From: Datisca glomerata
Taxonomy: Eukaryota > Streptophyta > Magnoliopsida > Cucurbitales > Datiscaceae
DNA length: 64,000 nucleotides
Direction: 5' to 3'
NCBI GenBank assembly: GCA_003255025.1
Contig: QANY01013766.1
Location: forward strand, 1-64,000
Shown here: one piece after another, positions 1 through 11,015 of the stretch
Layout: every line of letters begins with the position of its first letter
Numbering within the stretch: the first letter of the stretch is position 1
The notes under the pieces: model-generated
The model's database searches: none
What the model was told of the DNA's origin: nothing
What the model saw: the letters and a program-made list of their open reading frames with translations, nothing else
Position numbers and translations under genes: made by a program

Positions 1-115
1 TCTTCTCCTTCTCCTTCTTCTTCTTCTTCTCCTTCTTCTTCTTCTGCTTCTTCTTCTATTATTCTTCTGCTGCTTCTTCTTCTTCTTCTTTTATTCTTCT
101 TATATTTCTTTGAGA
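1..115. repeat. TTC/CTT pyrimidine microsatellite
   Basis: An imperfect trinucleotide run (TTC with interspersed TCC, TGC and TTA) fills the first 110 or so bases and is cut by the window edge, so its true length is unknown. There is no coding signal in it. Confidence 0.9.
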
Positions 116-267
116 CCCTGTGACCCAACCTTTTTCATTGAGGCCCAATCATTCTTCTCATTCTTCTTATTCAACGAGAGTAGATTGGTACCCATTTCTC
201 TCTTAATTTTTACGCATAAAATGCTTCAAGTAATGACATAATAAAACCAATTATTTCGACGGAACAT

Positions 268-702
268 CTACTTGAATCCTTCAAGTAGCCACTAGTGCTT
301 GGGTTGTTGATGCAAGAAAAAAAACTACTTGAAAGGTTCAAGTAGTTAGAGACCCATTCTTAACCCTTCAAATATTAAAGTGGTCTCCATTTTACTGTTG
401 TTTTACTGCTGTCATAATAAAATAAACTACTTGAAGTGTTCAAGTAATGTTTTATAACTAGTTGAACCCTTCAAGTACTCACATGCTCTCTAGATGACTG
501 ACTGCAAGAATTAAAATAATTACTTGAAGGGTTCAAGTAGTTATAAACTACTACTGGAACCATTTCTGTAGTGACAAGCTCTCTGGATAAATGACTACTT
601 GAAGGGTTCAAGTGATGTTTTATAAGTACTTGACTGCACAAATCAAATAACTATTTGAACAGTTCAAATAGTTATAAACCACTACTATAACCGTTCAAGT
701 CG
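268..702. repeat. Left array of 21-nt palindromes flanking a Mutator-like element
   Basis: Nine copies of a 21-nt dyad (arm CTACTTGAA, three-base spacer, arm TTCAAGTAG) begin at about 268, 325, 427, 458, 520, 550, 595, 650 and 682; the last few are degenerate. Several come as pairs 30 to 32 bases apart (427/458, 520/550, 650/682), so the palindromes sit inside a larger tandem unit. The same dyad recurs at 3069-3379 and the MULE transposase remnant lies between. The arrangement suggests subterminal or terminal repeats of that element, possibly transposase binding sites; the latter is inference. Confidence 0.85.
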
Positions 703-1206
703 TAAAACGGTCTCTGGTTCCTTAATGAGAATAAATATAATTATTATTCATAAAAAATAACTACCACAAAATTAAATGAACTTTATAGGTGAATGTTTTT
801 GTCTTAAACATATATGTCTGAAATTCGGATATTGGTGGTACACGGTGGTGAATGAGAGAGAAACAGTACTTCATTCATTTTTAGTCGTACGGTAAGCTCC
901 CCGTTAGCATACCACTAAGTTGTACTTAGCAAGAGTTATCTAGTATCATATATGATTAATAAATTTTGATCCAACAAAGTATAATATTTCAATGAAGTTT
1001 TTATATAAGACTCATGTGTCATCCCCACCTACTGAAATTTTAAATGATCGCCACGTGAGGTTTTCATTGTCGAGAATAGTTCGAAAGCACTTCGTACTCC
1101 TTTATATGTTACTCTCAAACCCAAACCTAGGACAATTGTTGATAATCTTACATGTCTAAGTCAAAGTCAGGTTCTTGAAATAGCTCTCTCTCACAACAAG
1201 ATCATT

Positions 1207-3066
1207 ATGATCACATTCCATGCTTTATGGGTGAAACAATGGTTGATAGTGATGAGAACAATCATAATGATAATTTTCATTCATGAGAGTATTACTGTGG
1301 GAGATATGATGATGATGATGATTGTCAACAAGATGTTAATGATGATGAACTTGAACATCCTGATAGTGATGATGGGCTTTATATTGGTATTGAAGATGAT
1401 ATTGATTTTGGGCTATATGAAGAAGCAATTCGGGATTATCCCCCTACCTTACCAGATTTGAATAGAAGACCAGAGGCTAATGTACATCCTTCATCAATGC
1501 CAAGTAACATTGCATCTTCGCACGACCATCTTATAATGCTTCAAGCTTATCACATCTAGTGGATCATGAGCATGTAAGTGTCTTAGATATGTTAGATATA
1601 GAAAAACTCTACCAAAACAAAGAAGAGCTCTGAAGAATTGTTGGACTCTTGGCAATCTGTCAAAACATTGAACTTAAAGTCTTCAAATCCACGCCGAAAT
1701 TGTTGGTGATTGTTTATGCTGAAAAACATGTTCATGGAGGCTACCAGCTATTAAGGTTTGATTTTTAGAGTACTTTAAAATAACAAAGTTCATACATACT
1801 CATATGTTCTCTTTTGATATCTTACAACATGATTATCGATTATCGTCAAGCAACAAGCTTATTAGTCGGTCATTGCATAAAGTCAAAATACACTGGTGTG
1901 TGACGGATTTATAGGCTGAAAGATATCATCGAAGATGTTCGTAAGGATTATGACATCAATATAATCTATGACAAAGCTTGGAGGGCTAGGGAAGTTGAAT
2001 TGGCTCTAGTTCGAGGTTCACCTAAAAGTTCAATATGAGGCTCCTATCCTACTGTCACATGTTAGAGGCGAAGAATCCATGTACTGTTACTCATATAGAG
2101 ACTGATGAACATAACCATTTCAAATACTTCTCCATGTCGATTGGAGCCTTGATTCATAGATTTCTTAATTGTATACGTCATTGCTATCGATGGAACATTA
2201 TTAAAAGAAAAGTATAAAGGGACAATGTTCATTGCAACTTTTAAAGATGGGCATAACCAAGTATATTCACTTGCCTTTGGGATTGCTGACTCTGAGAATG
2301 ACGCATCGTGGGAATGGTTCTTTAATAAGATGGACGGGGTTATTTAAGACTTGGATGACTTGGTATTTATGTCAGACATAAATGAAAGTATAGCGAAGGG
2401 TATATAGTTTGTCGTCCCACAATCATTTCATGGAGCTTGCATCTACCATATGAGAATGAATATAAAATCAACGCTCAAAACTAGCAACGTCAATCCTTTA
2501 CTTTTCAAAGCAGCCAACGCCTATCGTTTATGAGAATTTAAGGCATGCATGACTATCATCAACCAAGTTCATCTAGGTACTGGAAACTATTTTGAGACGG
2601 CCAGATTTGATAGATGGGCTAATTCTCATTGTGGTGGTAGACGTTATAACATAATGACTACCAACATCGTTGAATGCATGAATAGCATACTAAATGATGC
2701 TAGAGCCCCCCAATAACAAGTTTAATAGAGCATCTTCTTGATTTGATGCAACGGTGGTATTATCAATGTCAGAAAGTTGCTTATGAGATGCACATACAGA
2801 TGACCAAATGGTGTGAGAAGGAGCTTAAAAAGAATCATGATGCTTCTCGCAGACTTTCCATGGTTGCCTCAGATATTCACGAGTTTCATGTAAGTACTGG
2901 GGATAGAGAGCATGTTGTCAACTTATATAAAAAATAAGCAATTGTCATGAATTTGATCTAGACCAATACTCTTGTGCACATGCGTTAGCCTGTTGTCGAC
3001 AACGCAACATATATAATTACATCTTATGCTCATACTATTATAAAGTTGAGGCACTAGTGGCAGATA
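1207..3066 (+). pseudogene. MuDR-family transposase pseudogene
   Basis: Conceptual translation in shifting plus-strand frames follows the plant MULE transposase order. An acidic N-terminal region runs from about 1300 to 1550. The conserved block before the catalytic domain lies at about 1910-2100 and includes KAWRAREVELALVRGSP. The DDE domain starts at about 2180 with AIDGTLLK, followed by KYKGTMFIATFKDG and ASWEWFF, and a second acidic residue in VFMSD at about 2370. The C-terminal SWIM-type zinc finger (CHEFDLDQYSCAHALACC) lies at about 2940-2995. In-frame stops occur, for example just after the SPKSSI segment (2035) and after GVI at about 2345, and the frame changes between blocks. The product is therefore non-functional. 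Family assignment is strong; exon limits cannot be given. Confidence 0.85.
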
Positions 3067-3068
3067 CA

Positions 3069-3379
3069 CTATTTGAACCCTTCAAGTAGTGATTTGTTTT
3101 TACTTCTATATTCAAAATCACTACTTGAAGGGTTCAAGTAGTGAGATACACTACTTGAATCCTTCAAGTACTGAATTGTTTTGACTTTCAGAATCAAAAT
3201 CACTATTTGAAGGGTTCAAGTAGTCATATATACTACTTGAATCCTTTAAGTAGTCACTTATTTTTACTTTCAGAGTCTAAATGACTACTTGAAGTTTTCA
3301 AGTAGTGAGATATTATTTTCTAATTGATTATTTGAAAGGTTCAAATAGTCCTAAACAACTACTTAAACCCTTCAAGTAG
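3069..3379. repeat. Right array of 21-nt palindromes
   Basis: Eight copies of the dyad found at 268-702 begin at about 3069, 3121, 3151, 3203, 3233, 3285, 3328 and 3359. Spacings alternate 52, 30, 52, 30, 52, then 43 and 31, so the underlying unit is about 82 bp with two palindromes each. The spacer base composition flips between CCT-like and GGG-like forms, which marks alternating orientation of a slightly asymmetric centre. Confidence 0.85.
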
Positions 3380-3385
3380 CCAATA

Positions 3386-4125
3386 TATTCAAATGGTTAT
3401 CACGTTCATCTATCAAAACATCAACGAATCTAGTCATGTAGAAGGTTATAATCATCAAGAATGATAACTTAAACCCTAGATTTTCCCCGAACCCCAGAAC
3501 TAAAAAAGTCCAATAAGAAGAACAAAAGAAAAAATTACAAACTCTATGTCCTTTTTTGCGTAAAAAGAAAATTAATAGGTACTTGAGTTTGTTCGTAGGT
3601 GCGTGTCGTGCCTGTATATCGTGTCTGAGTGCTCTGGAAACAGAAGAAGACGAATTGCGTGGACTGTCTTACCAAAGCAGAAGCAGAAGAGACGCGAGAA
3701 GAGAGAGCACAAATGAGAATGGAGACGAAGAGGAAGAAGAGAGCAAATGAGCGTAAAAAGAAGAAAGAGACGCAAAGAAGGATTGTGAAGCAAGTAGACG
3801 TCTTTTCCTACTTGATGGGTAAGCGTCTTGGGTAGTGTGTGGACAGTAAAATTTATTAGATTTAGTGGACCATGGAAATAAATTTCTGAATTTTAAAAAA
3901 ATGGGTAAAAAAATCTTGAAGGAAAATGAAAAATATATATTTATCCAAAAATCCTTGATTTTAGGCAAAAGTCACGAAAATATAGTTGAAAAAATGAAGT
4001 AATTTGAATATCTAAATTTTGAAAAATACTTTAAACATTTCATATTAAGGATTGCTTCCTCGAAATACTCAGGACCCTCCCAATAAACAATAGCAAACAC
4101 ACAAGATATTTCCATTGTGAGATTG
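3386..4125. other. Spacer, no gene recognised
   Basis: This is AT-rich sequence with a purine-rich patch at 3640-3790 (GAAGAAG, GAGAGA). That patch opens short charged reading frames on both strands, but none resembles a known protein. The segment nearest 4125 probably holds the 3' UTR of the GDSL gene that ends at 4126. Confidence 0.5.
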
Positions 4126-7100
4126 TTAGGTAAAGATTTCTGATTCAACAGACTTAATAGCCTCGTCTGCTATAATTTTGTACATCTTTTCTGTTGGATG
4201 AACAGCATCCCAGAACACGTATTTCTCTGGATCATTACACGTACTTAATCCCTTACACGAGTCTCCGTACTCGACTAATCCTGTCCCGCAACACCCCTTT
4301 GAAGTTTCCGTTAAAGCTGTCGAGATCAAAAAAATATTTAAAACATGTTAAAATTAAATTACTAACCGTTAAATCAATTAAGCAGTAGGTCTCACGGTTT
4401 TGTGCTCTTGAATTTAACTGTAAATGTGTTAGTCAAATATATAAATGCTGTTATGCGGTGATGGACAAACCATATTTTGTGGGGGTTTTCACTGCATTTA
4501 GTATGATGGCAAAGACATCTACAAAGGCAAAATTCATTCCCAATCTTGCTTTGATGTTTGCCAATTTTGCTTTTATTTTGGAGTTGAATGAGTAGGCCAC
4601 TTTATTGTAACTTTCCACACATGTTGTCTTGTCAAATAATGTCTTCACAAGTGGCATACATCCCAATGGTGGAACTCCAACAATTACCATTCTCTTGGTT
4701 CCCAGCCTATGCATTCCCTGAAAACCAAATACAAATTGCATATTGTTGCTAATTTAATACATACATAGCACTGAATTTTGTGTTCTTTTTTCTACTAATC
4801 ATATGCAAATCACTGAATTCTACGTTAATTGATAGTGCAAATGTTCCAATTTTGTCCTTACAAACCATTTTCAACTCCCTTACACACGCAAGATGTACAT
4901 GGTGCACTTATTCAAAACTATGTCAATTATTCATTTGAAAAATAAATAATTAAACTCGAGCATTTTAATAGTTTTTCACTTAATAAACTAAGTTGATGGA
5001 TGCTATTAATTGCTGATGATTCTCAAGTGTGGGCCCAATCGATAACAAATAACTGTAAAAATGATCGGAAAAATTATTTTTTTTACAAAAATAGTCAGAA
5101 TAGTATAAATAACTTATTTATGTCTGCATAATTTTTGTACATAAATTATTTATTTCCGTCATTTTTTTTAAAATAAAAATTTTCAGTCATTTTTACAGTT
5201 TGAACTAAAAAATTAACTTTTCTTGTCATTTTTCAAAAACTTTAAACGTCTAAAAATGTTTTTTACCGTCAATTTAATTGGGTTTGAAAAAACTATAGAG
5301 AAGATGTTTCCGGTGAGAGAGAGGGAGGGGGAGAGAGAGGGGAACCTGAATGGCATGAGACATACAAGAGACCAAGAAGTTCTGGTATTGTTCCAAGCTG
5401 AACTGGTTAGAACGAGTTGGTTCCAAGTAGTAATTCTGGAGAAAATCATTGGTTCCCATACTCATTATCACTATTCCATTTCTTATTATAAATTCTGCCC
5501 TTTTCTTTCCTAAACTCTGTCCCAAATGAATCTTGTAATGCATAAAGTACTCCACCTGTTTTGTTACCGATAATACATTCTGTTCGAAAATTTAATTGTT
5601 AGCTTCCTTCATTAATTAATTCCACATAATAATAAATAATTCCAGATATTAATTAATTAAAATGAAACTTACAGAGAGATTAGCCGTAAGATCATCATAG
5701 CCTGAAGCAGCTGATGCAAAGCTAACCCCATGCATAAGGTCCACTGCCTTCAATTTTCTGTCCAGAAAAGCTGGAACTGTTTTTGAAAAGCCAATTGCTT
5801 CCGCTGTTTTATGAAATTCACGTGAATAAACCAATCACATAACCGGAAATATGCTCTGAATCTTCTAAAATTAAGCTAGATAATGTATAAGCAATGAGCA
5901 ATAATTTTCTTGAGAAATTACGGAGAGACTCTTTTTAAAGAAATGTGGTATTTTTAATGTGAGAAAAGACTAAGTTACTCACACACCATACCTCTGACTC
6001 GGAAAAAAAAAATTTGTCAGACACTAGTCTAGTATTTGGACGTTAATTAACACTTGATAAACTTATTGGTATATTAGGGTCAGTAAAATATTTTAGCTAG
6101 ATGCTAGCAATCATTAAGATCAACAAAAGTATTCTAAAACAAAATGGCAAGTTGGTTATTTCCCTTGTAAAAAAATGCCAAATTTTGTTGAAAGAATTGA
6201 GGTTCCTAATTTTATTTTTATTTCCTGGAAGAATTTTAATTTTAATTTTCTCAACTTTCTTCACATTCCAAATAATAAAAAGTAATGGGTATATTGGAAT
6301 TGTTGTAAAATCTTATTTTTGGTCACTCAGATTCAATTTAGTAATAAGTTAATTAATATTATTCACCATCCCAAATATAATTTTTTTTGTACATTTTGAG
6401 TTGACTACACTTGATTTAATCTTGTACAAGCGGTAATTTTTTTGTACAATTTGTCTTTGTCACTTCAATAGTTTAAGCAGCTCTATGCCTATATAAATTA
6501 ATCTGTAGATATTTATGAGGGATATATTAAAACTTTTAACCAATCATACACATATATTATAAGAAAAATGATAATAAAAGTCAACTTTTCAACTCAAAGT
6601 ATAAAAATGATGGAAAACGTTTTTTTTCAAAAATTGGTCAGAAGTGACTGAAGTAAACGATTTATGTACAAAAATTACATAATTGTAAGTAAATTATTTA
6701 CATTTAGACTTGTGTAATTTGGCAAATTATTATTTATTCTGATCATTTTTATAAAAAATTTCTGATTTTTACAGTTTGAGTTTAAAAGTTGACTATTTTT
6801 ACTGTTCTTCCATTATTATATATAAGTTCTCAACAAAAAATGGACTAAGGACAATATTGACAAGAAATAAAAAGTTGAAAGACTAAATTGAAAAAACTAA
6901 AACTATGATGTAACTAAATTGAAACTGAATCTAAAGTATAAAGAAAACATCCTCCATTTTTTGAGTTAGTCACTATAACTCTACGCGTCGTAAGACGTTC
7001 GAACTTCTCGAACTGTCAACAAGTGAGTAAAATGCGAGAAAAATAAGTTAATGTAAAGAAAAAATTAAAATTTTTGTGGGAGAAAATTACCAATGAAATC

Positions 7101-7385
7101 AGTAGCAAGTCTACCATTACTGAACCTTCCAGTAGGGTGGCCATTAAAGAAATCCTTGCCATAAGGAAGAAAGTTACTCTTCATTGTAGTATGAAGAACA
7201 TTGTTATTACCAGGATCAACACTAGAATCTCCAAACACTAAAATACACGTTACGTTATTCACTGCTGCCATTTTCTTCAGTCGTTCTTGATCACCAATCT
7301 CCATGGCTTCTGACATCAATGGAGTTAAGCTAAAAGCCATGAATACTGCAAAGAAAGCAAGATTTTTCACTCTCATCTTCTCCAT
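4126..7385 (-). CDS. GDSL esterase/lipase, five exons, complete
   Basis: Exons on the minus strand are 7385-7091, 5803-5673, 5579-5346, 4717-4471 and 4316-4126. All introns are GT/AG, the phases agree, and the product is 365 residues, the usual size of plant GDSL lipases. The N-terminus (about residues 1-28) is a hydrophobic signal peptide, so secretion is expected. Block I is FGDSSVDPGNNN (catalytic Ser). PTGRFSNGRLATDF and GVSFASAASGYDDLT give block II with its oxyanion Gly, MGTNDF gives the block III Asn, and DAVHPTEKMY near the C-terminus supplies the catalytic Asp and His. The gene is therefore apparently functional. The family hydrolyses acyl or acetyl esters of lipids or cell-wall polymers; the substrate here is unknown. 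It resembles the At2g04570-like subgroup, from memory of the family. The first intron is about 1.29 kb. Confidence 0.92.
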
Positions 7386-7861
7386 TGCTGGTATGCTGAG
7401 AAATATTGAGAAAGAAAGTGTGGGAAAGGAGAGAAAAGCTGATGATAATTTTTTGGCTTTACCCTTTAACCTTAAATAATCTTGTGGGTGAATTGGTTGT
7501 GTGTTGGTTGAGAAAATTTAAAATGACCAAAGATGTTATGTTCTTCTGTTTGTGTTCGTAATATTTTAGGTAGAACATTTAATTCTAGGTAGGATGTGTA
7601 CAACAGTTGTCTTTAATGTATGTTTTTTCTCTTATACGACTTTGATGTCAAACAAAATGAAAATTTCAAATATTACTGGCTAAATTGTTACTATTTTCTC
7701 TCTGAACTATGTCATATCATTCATTCTGGTTCTCAATTATTTTTAAAAAAATTATTTAGTGATTAAACTCTTCAACTCGTTTCAATCAAGTCTTCATTGA
7801 CTATATAATAAGTGAAATGTTACGAAAAGATGATATCTGGATATGATAACTCTTTGACACA
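7386..7861 (-). promoter_or_regulatory. Presumed upstream region of the GDSL gene
   Basis: This is the only sequence between the GDSL start codon and the CACTA element. A TATA-like TTATTTAAGG (minus strand, about 7468-7480) lies roughly 90 bases upstream of the ATG, a plausible core promoter position. No other element is identified. The CACTA insertion leaves under 480 bp of native promoter before transposon DNA. Confidence 0.4.
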
Positions 7862-7879
7862 CACTACAAAAAAATACGT

Positions 7880-8280
7880 CTACGGCGATGGTTATTCGAG
7901 TTTACGACAATGATTTTTAACCGTCAAAATCGATACGACGATGGTTGGAAAACCGTCAGAATTGATACGACAAAGGTTGGAGAATCGTCGGGATCGTCGC
8001 CCTTAGGATTAAATCACCGATGATTTTGACAACTGTCGGAGGAACGTCGCGACATAGACTCTAAAGCGACGGTTATTTTGATAATTGGCGACGGTTTGAA
8101 ATCGTCGCTAAATAAAATATACCGCGACAGTTTTTAGAACCGTCACAAATTTTATATATAACGATGGTTCAACAACTGTCGCGAAATAGGTAGTCTTATT
8201 GCGATGGTTATAGAACTGTCGCGAATTTGTCCTAGTCCAAATTTTTGCGACGATTTAAGAACCATCGCAAAAAACACTAA
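7880..8280. repeat. CACTA left subterminal repeats (GCGACGGTT family)
   Basis: Repeated, partly degraded copies of a 9- to 12-base motif around CGACGGTT / AACCGTCG occur in both orientations every 20 to 40 bases. This is the expected binding-site region for a TNPA-like protein. The copies are more diverged than those at the right end. Confidence 0.8.
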
Positions 8281-8548
8281 ATTCATATGCTCCTTCATAT
8301 TTCTGCTAATTCTAAAAAATTCCTGTATATTAACACAATTTTAATAGGGTATATATTTCCACAATAGTCATAGCAGTATCATTTTATATTTTCAGAGCGC
8401 GTAACTATAAATCATATCATTAATTAGATGTTCAAAACTATAATAGATTATCAATACAAATTATTTAATAAGTTCAAAGTATGATAATTTGAAATAATAA
8501 AATATTTCAGAAGTACTATTAAATAACATTAAATAACAAAATGTTACC

Positions 8549-9117
8549 CTAGTCTTTACGAGAGTCTTGCATAAACTTCATAATTAAGCTTAGCTGGGAG
8601 CGTATCTCTGAACATTCAGCCTGCACGTGATCATATTTCTCATGCATCTCTGAACATTCAGTCTCTAACTGAGGCACCCGTGCGCATTGAGCCTCCAACT
8701 CAGCTACTCGTGCAAGTTGAGATTCTAGCTCAGTTGATAAACGGGTAGAATCTTGTGTGGACGATTCCCCACGATAATGCGAGAATACTTGAGATGGAGT
8801 TACCCCGAGTCATAATGAACGCACTCGTCCAGGATGGTCTGGACCCAATACTTGTGACAGCACGTCATTTGGTGAAATTAGATCATAATCACCATCCGAA
8901 AATTGACTCATGCGCTCTTTAAGTTTCACCTATAATACAAAATTAAGACTTAATATGAGTAAACATGTAATAACTATTTCAAAATTTGGTATTAATATTA
9001 CATGTAATAACTTACTGCAACGTTTGCAGTCTCTTCATTTACATAAGTTTCATCTTTCCGTTCATGTGAGACTACAAATAGCTCCATTCTTAAGGGCTCT
9101 CTTTGAAGCTCTTCTGT
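8549..9117 (-). pseudogene. Plant transposase (Ptta/En/Spm, Transposase_24-like) remnant
   Basis: Two spliced blocks are visible. Block 1 (9117-9016) translates to EELQREPLRMELFVVSHERK and on to ETYVNEETANVA, with a donor GTAAG. Block 2 (8929-8549) begins VKLKERMSQF, contains LGPDHPGRVRSL and GVTPSQVF, then a coiled-coil-like stretch of repeated ELE/AELEAQ segments, and ends at a TAG at 8549-8551. The LGPDHPGRVRxxGxGVTP segment is typical of the second protein of plant CACTA elements. A TGA at 8810-8812 interrupts it exactly between RSL and LGVTP, so it is a pseudogene. Confidence 0.8.
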
Positions 9118-9181
9118 CTATAAAATAAGAACATATGATTAAATATACTTAAAATAAAACTAATTAAAACAATTATCAAGT

Positions 9182-9685
9182 TTAGAATTTAACCAGATCG
9201 TAAAAGTCCTTACAATCAGAATCATCTCTGAATTCCCTCATTCTTTCATCTACATCATCAACCGATTTTTGTGATGGAATAGAATCTGAACCATGTTCAT
9301 TGTTCAATAAATTACTAAATGCATCATGCAACAAATCATGCATATCATTATCATCATCTTGACATGATAATGGTGTTTCTACATGTTCTCTATTATTAAC
9401 AATAACTTCAAATGGCGTACCAATTTCGGATGAAGTAGTCACCACTGACTTCCTACGAAAATACCAACATGTATAACCACTTATAATTCCATTACATATC
9501 AGGTATTCACGGACGACGTCTTTAGTCTTACGATAACAATGAACACACCGGTAACAAGGAAATGATATGTATCCATCACTCGATCCTCTCTCAAATGTAA
9601 AGTTCAAAAATTGATCTACTACATCTTCATATGCCTTACTAAATCTTGGTTTTGTCATCCAACTATTATCCATTGCAACTCTCAA
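9182..9685 (-). pseudogene. CACTA transposase-associated N-terminal domain fragment
   Basis: The 167-residue reading frame contains MDNSWMTKPRFSKAYEDVV, FLNFTFERGS, the cysteine pattern CYRCVHCYRKTKDVVREYL and ICNGIISGYTCWYF. This is the layout of the transposase-associated domain that opens TNP2-type CACTA transposases. The likely native start is the internal MDNSWM rather than the first ATG. The catalytic transposase domain that should follow is absent: a short acidic tail leads directly to the Transposase_24-like exons at 9117. Confidence 0.85.
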
Positions 9686-10564
9686 AGCTTAAAAAAGACC
9701 AAACAAATAGAATAATCAAAACTAATGCTACACCTTTTAGCCTACTATGCTAAAAAAATAAAAAGAAGGCTCATATTCTTGATTAGCCTAATTAATTGAG
9801 CGAACAAACCTTCTTGATCACATCGCATGCATATGAACGAGTTAATAGGAAAAAAAATGAACGAGAGGTTAAAGTTGAGAGATGTAATTAAAAAGGTTAA
9901 TATTGTGGGATTTTAGTGAAATTAGCTTATATGAAATCTGGTAAAAAGTTAATAATTCCATTCTTTATAACCAAAGACTATCAAAAGAATTCCATTAATT
10001 CATAACAGATACTAAACTAACCAAACTAACTTTCAATAACTAAACTGAGCTAACTTACCGCAACTCATCTAATATTTGTGGACTAAATTAAAGAGGACAA
10101 CTTATGTTATAATTTTCTGTCTTAATTACACGGACGCTTCAATACCCAATATCCAAAGCCATAACATTATCCAATACCTAAAGCCATAATTTTTCAAATC
10201 TAGATTTTTTTCTATCAAACATCTAGAATTTTTTTCACAAACTCTTAATCCTATTAGTAAGGCCAACAAATACAATCCTCCTAAAAAGAATACTAGAAAT
10301 CAAGAAAATTATAAAAATGCAAAGCTCAAAAAATGAAAAATCATAAAAAGAATACTAGAAGTCAAGAAAATTAATGGAGAAGAAGGAACCTATCGCGGCT
10401 GATCAATGGAGAGGTGAACCACTATACCAGGGTTTAGTTACGGCGAGGAGCACATGGCTGAGATCGCCGTTCGAAAATGGGGGAGAATCGCGCCAGTTGA
10501 GCTGCTGGGGGGAAAACAGAGGGGAAATGGGGAAGAAGACGCGCGAAGTGGTTAATTTAGGATT

Positions 10565-11000
10565 TCTTTTTGCGATGGTTTGATTAAAAAAAATCAAAAC
10601 TACACCGTTTTATTAAATCATCCCTCAATAAATTTTGTGACGGTTAGATGGAACCGTCACAATATATATTTTTGCCGACGGTTCATTAAATCCGTCGCAA
10701 TAGGGATTAAAAAAAGCAAAAAAATTATGTAACCCCTCAAAGACATTTGTGACGGTTTTCATAAACCGTCGCAATTTCACAATTAATTGCGACGGTTAAA
10801 ATGAGCCGTCACAATATTATAAATTAATTGCGACGGTTCTCCTAAACCGTCGCAATATGTGACCTGTTGCGACGGTTAATTTAAAATTGTCGGTAAAACA
10901 CAATGAATTACGACGGTTGACTAAACCATCGTAATTTAACCCATTTTCAACAGTTAGCAATAATTTCTCAAACCGTCATATATAACCGTCGCAATTAAAG
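10565..11000. repeat. CACTA right subterminal repeats (GCGACGGTT family)
   Basis: Well-preserved inverted pairs of TTGCGACGGTT and AACCGTCGCAA are spaced 15 to 40 bases apart, ending just inside the right terminus. Many CpG sites remain. Confidence 0.85.
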
Positions 11001-11015
11001 AATTTTCTTATAGTG

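Larger units (their letters stand above)
240..3385 (+). mobile_element. Decayed Mutator-like element (MULE)
   Basis: The span is defined by two arrays of the same 21-nt palindrome (268-702 and 3069-3379) enclosing a MuDR-type transposase relic read on the plus strand. I could not find a 9-bp target duplication or a clean long TIR end, so the outer limits are approximate. The element is defective, because the transposase reading frame is broken by several stops and frame changes. Confidence 0.7.
7862..11015 (-). mobile_element. CACTA (En/Spm) element, internally deleted, with 3-bp TSD
   Basis: The left end begins CACTACAAAAAAAT and the right end reads, on the minus strand, CACTATAAGAAAATTC. 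Both sides carry the trinucleotide ACA (7859-7861 and 11016-11018), the 3-bp target duplication typical of CACTA elements. Both subterminal zones (7880-8280 and 10565-11000) are packed with GCGACGGTT-type motifs in both orientations, as in known CACTA subterminal repeats. Coding remnants are on the minus strand. The DDE transposase core is missing, so at 3154 bp this is a non-autonomous deletion derivative. Confidence 0.93.

Noticed and set aside
3556..3968. Several overlapping open frames on both strands
   Set aside because: They come from a purine-rich patch, have biased Lys/Glu or Ser/Leu composition and no family resemblance.
8910..9128. Plus-strand frame of 72 codons
   Set aside because: It is antisense to the spliced Transposase_24-like exons of the CACTA element, which explain the sequence better.
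10374..10583. Plus-strand 69-codon frame inside the CACTA element
   Set aside because: It lies between the transposase relic and the subterminal repeats, has no recognised motif and is probably the untranslated leader region of the minus-strand transposase gene.
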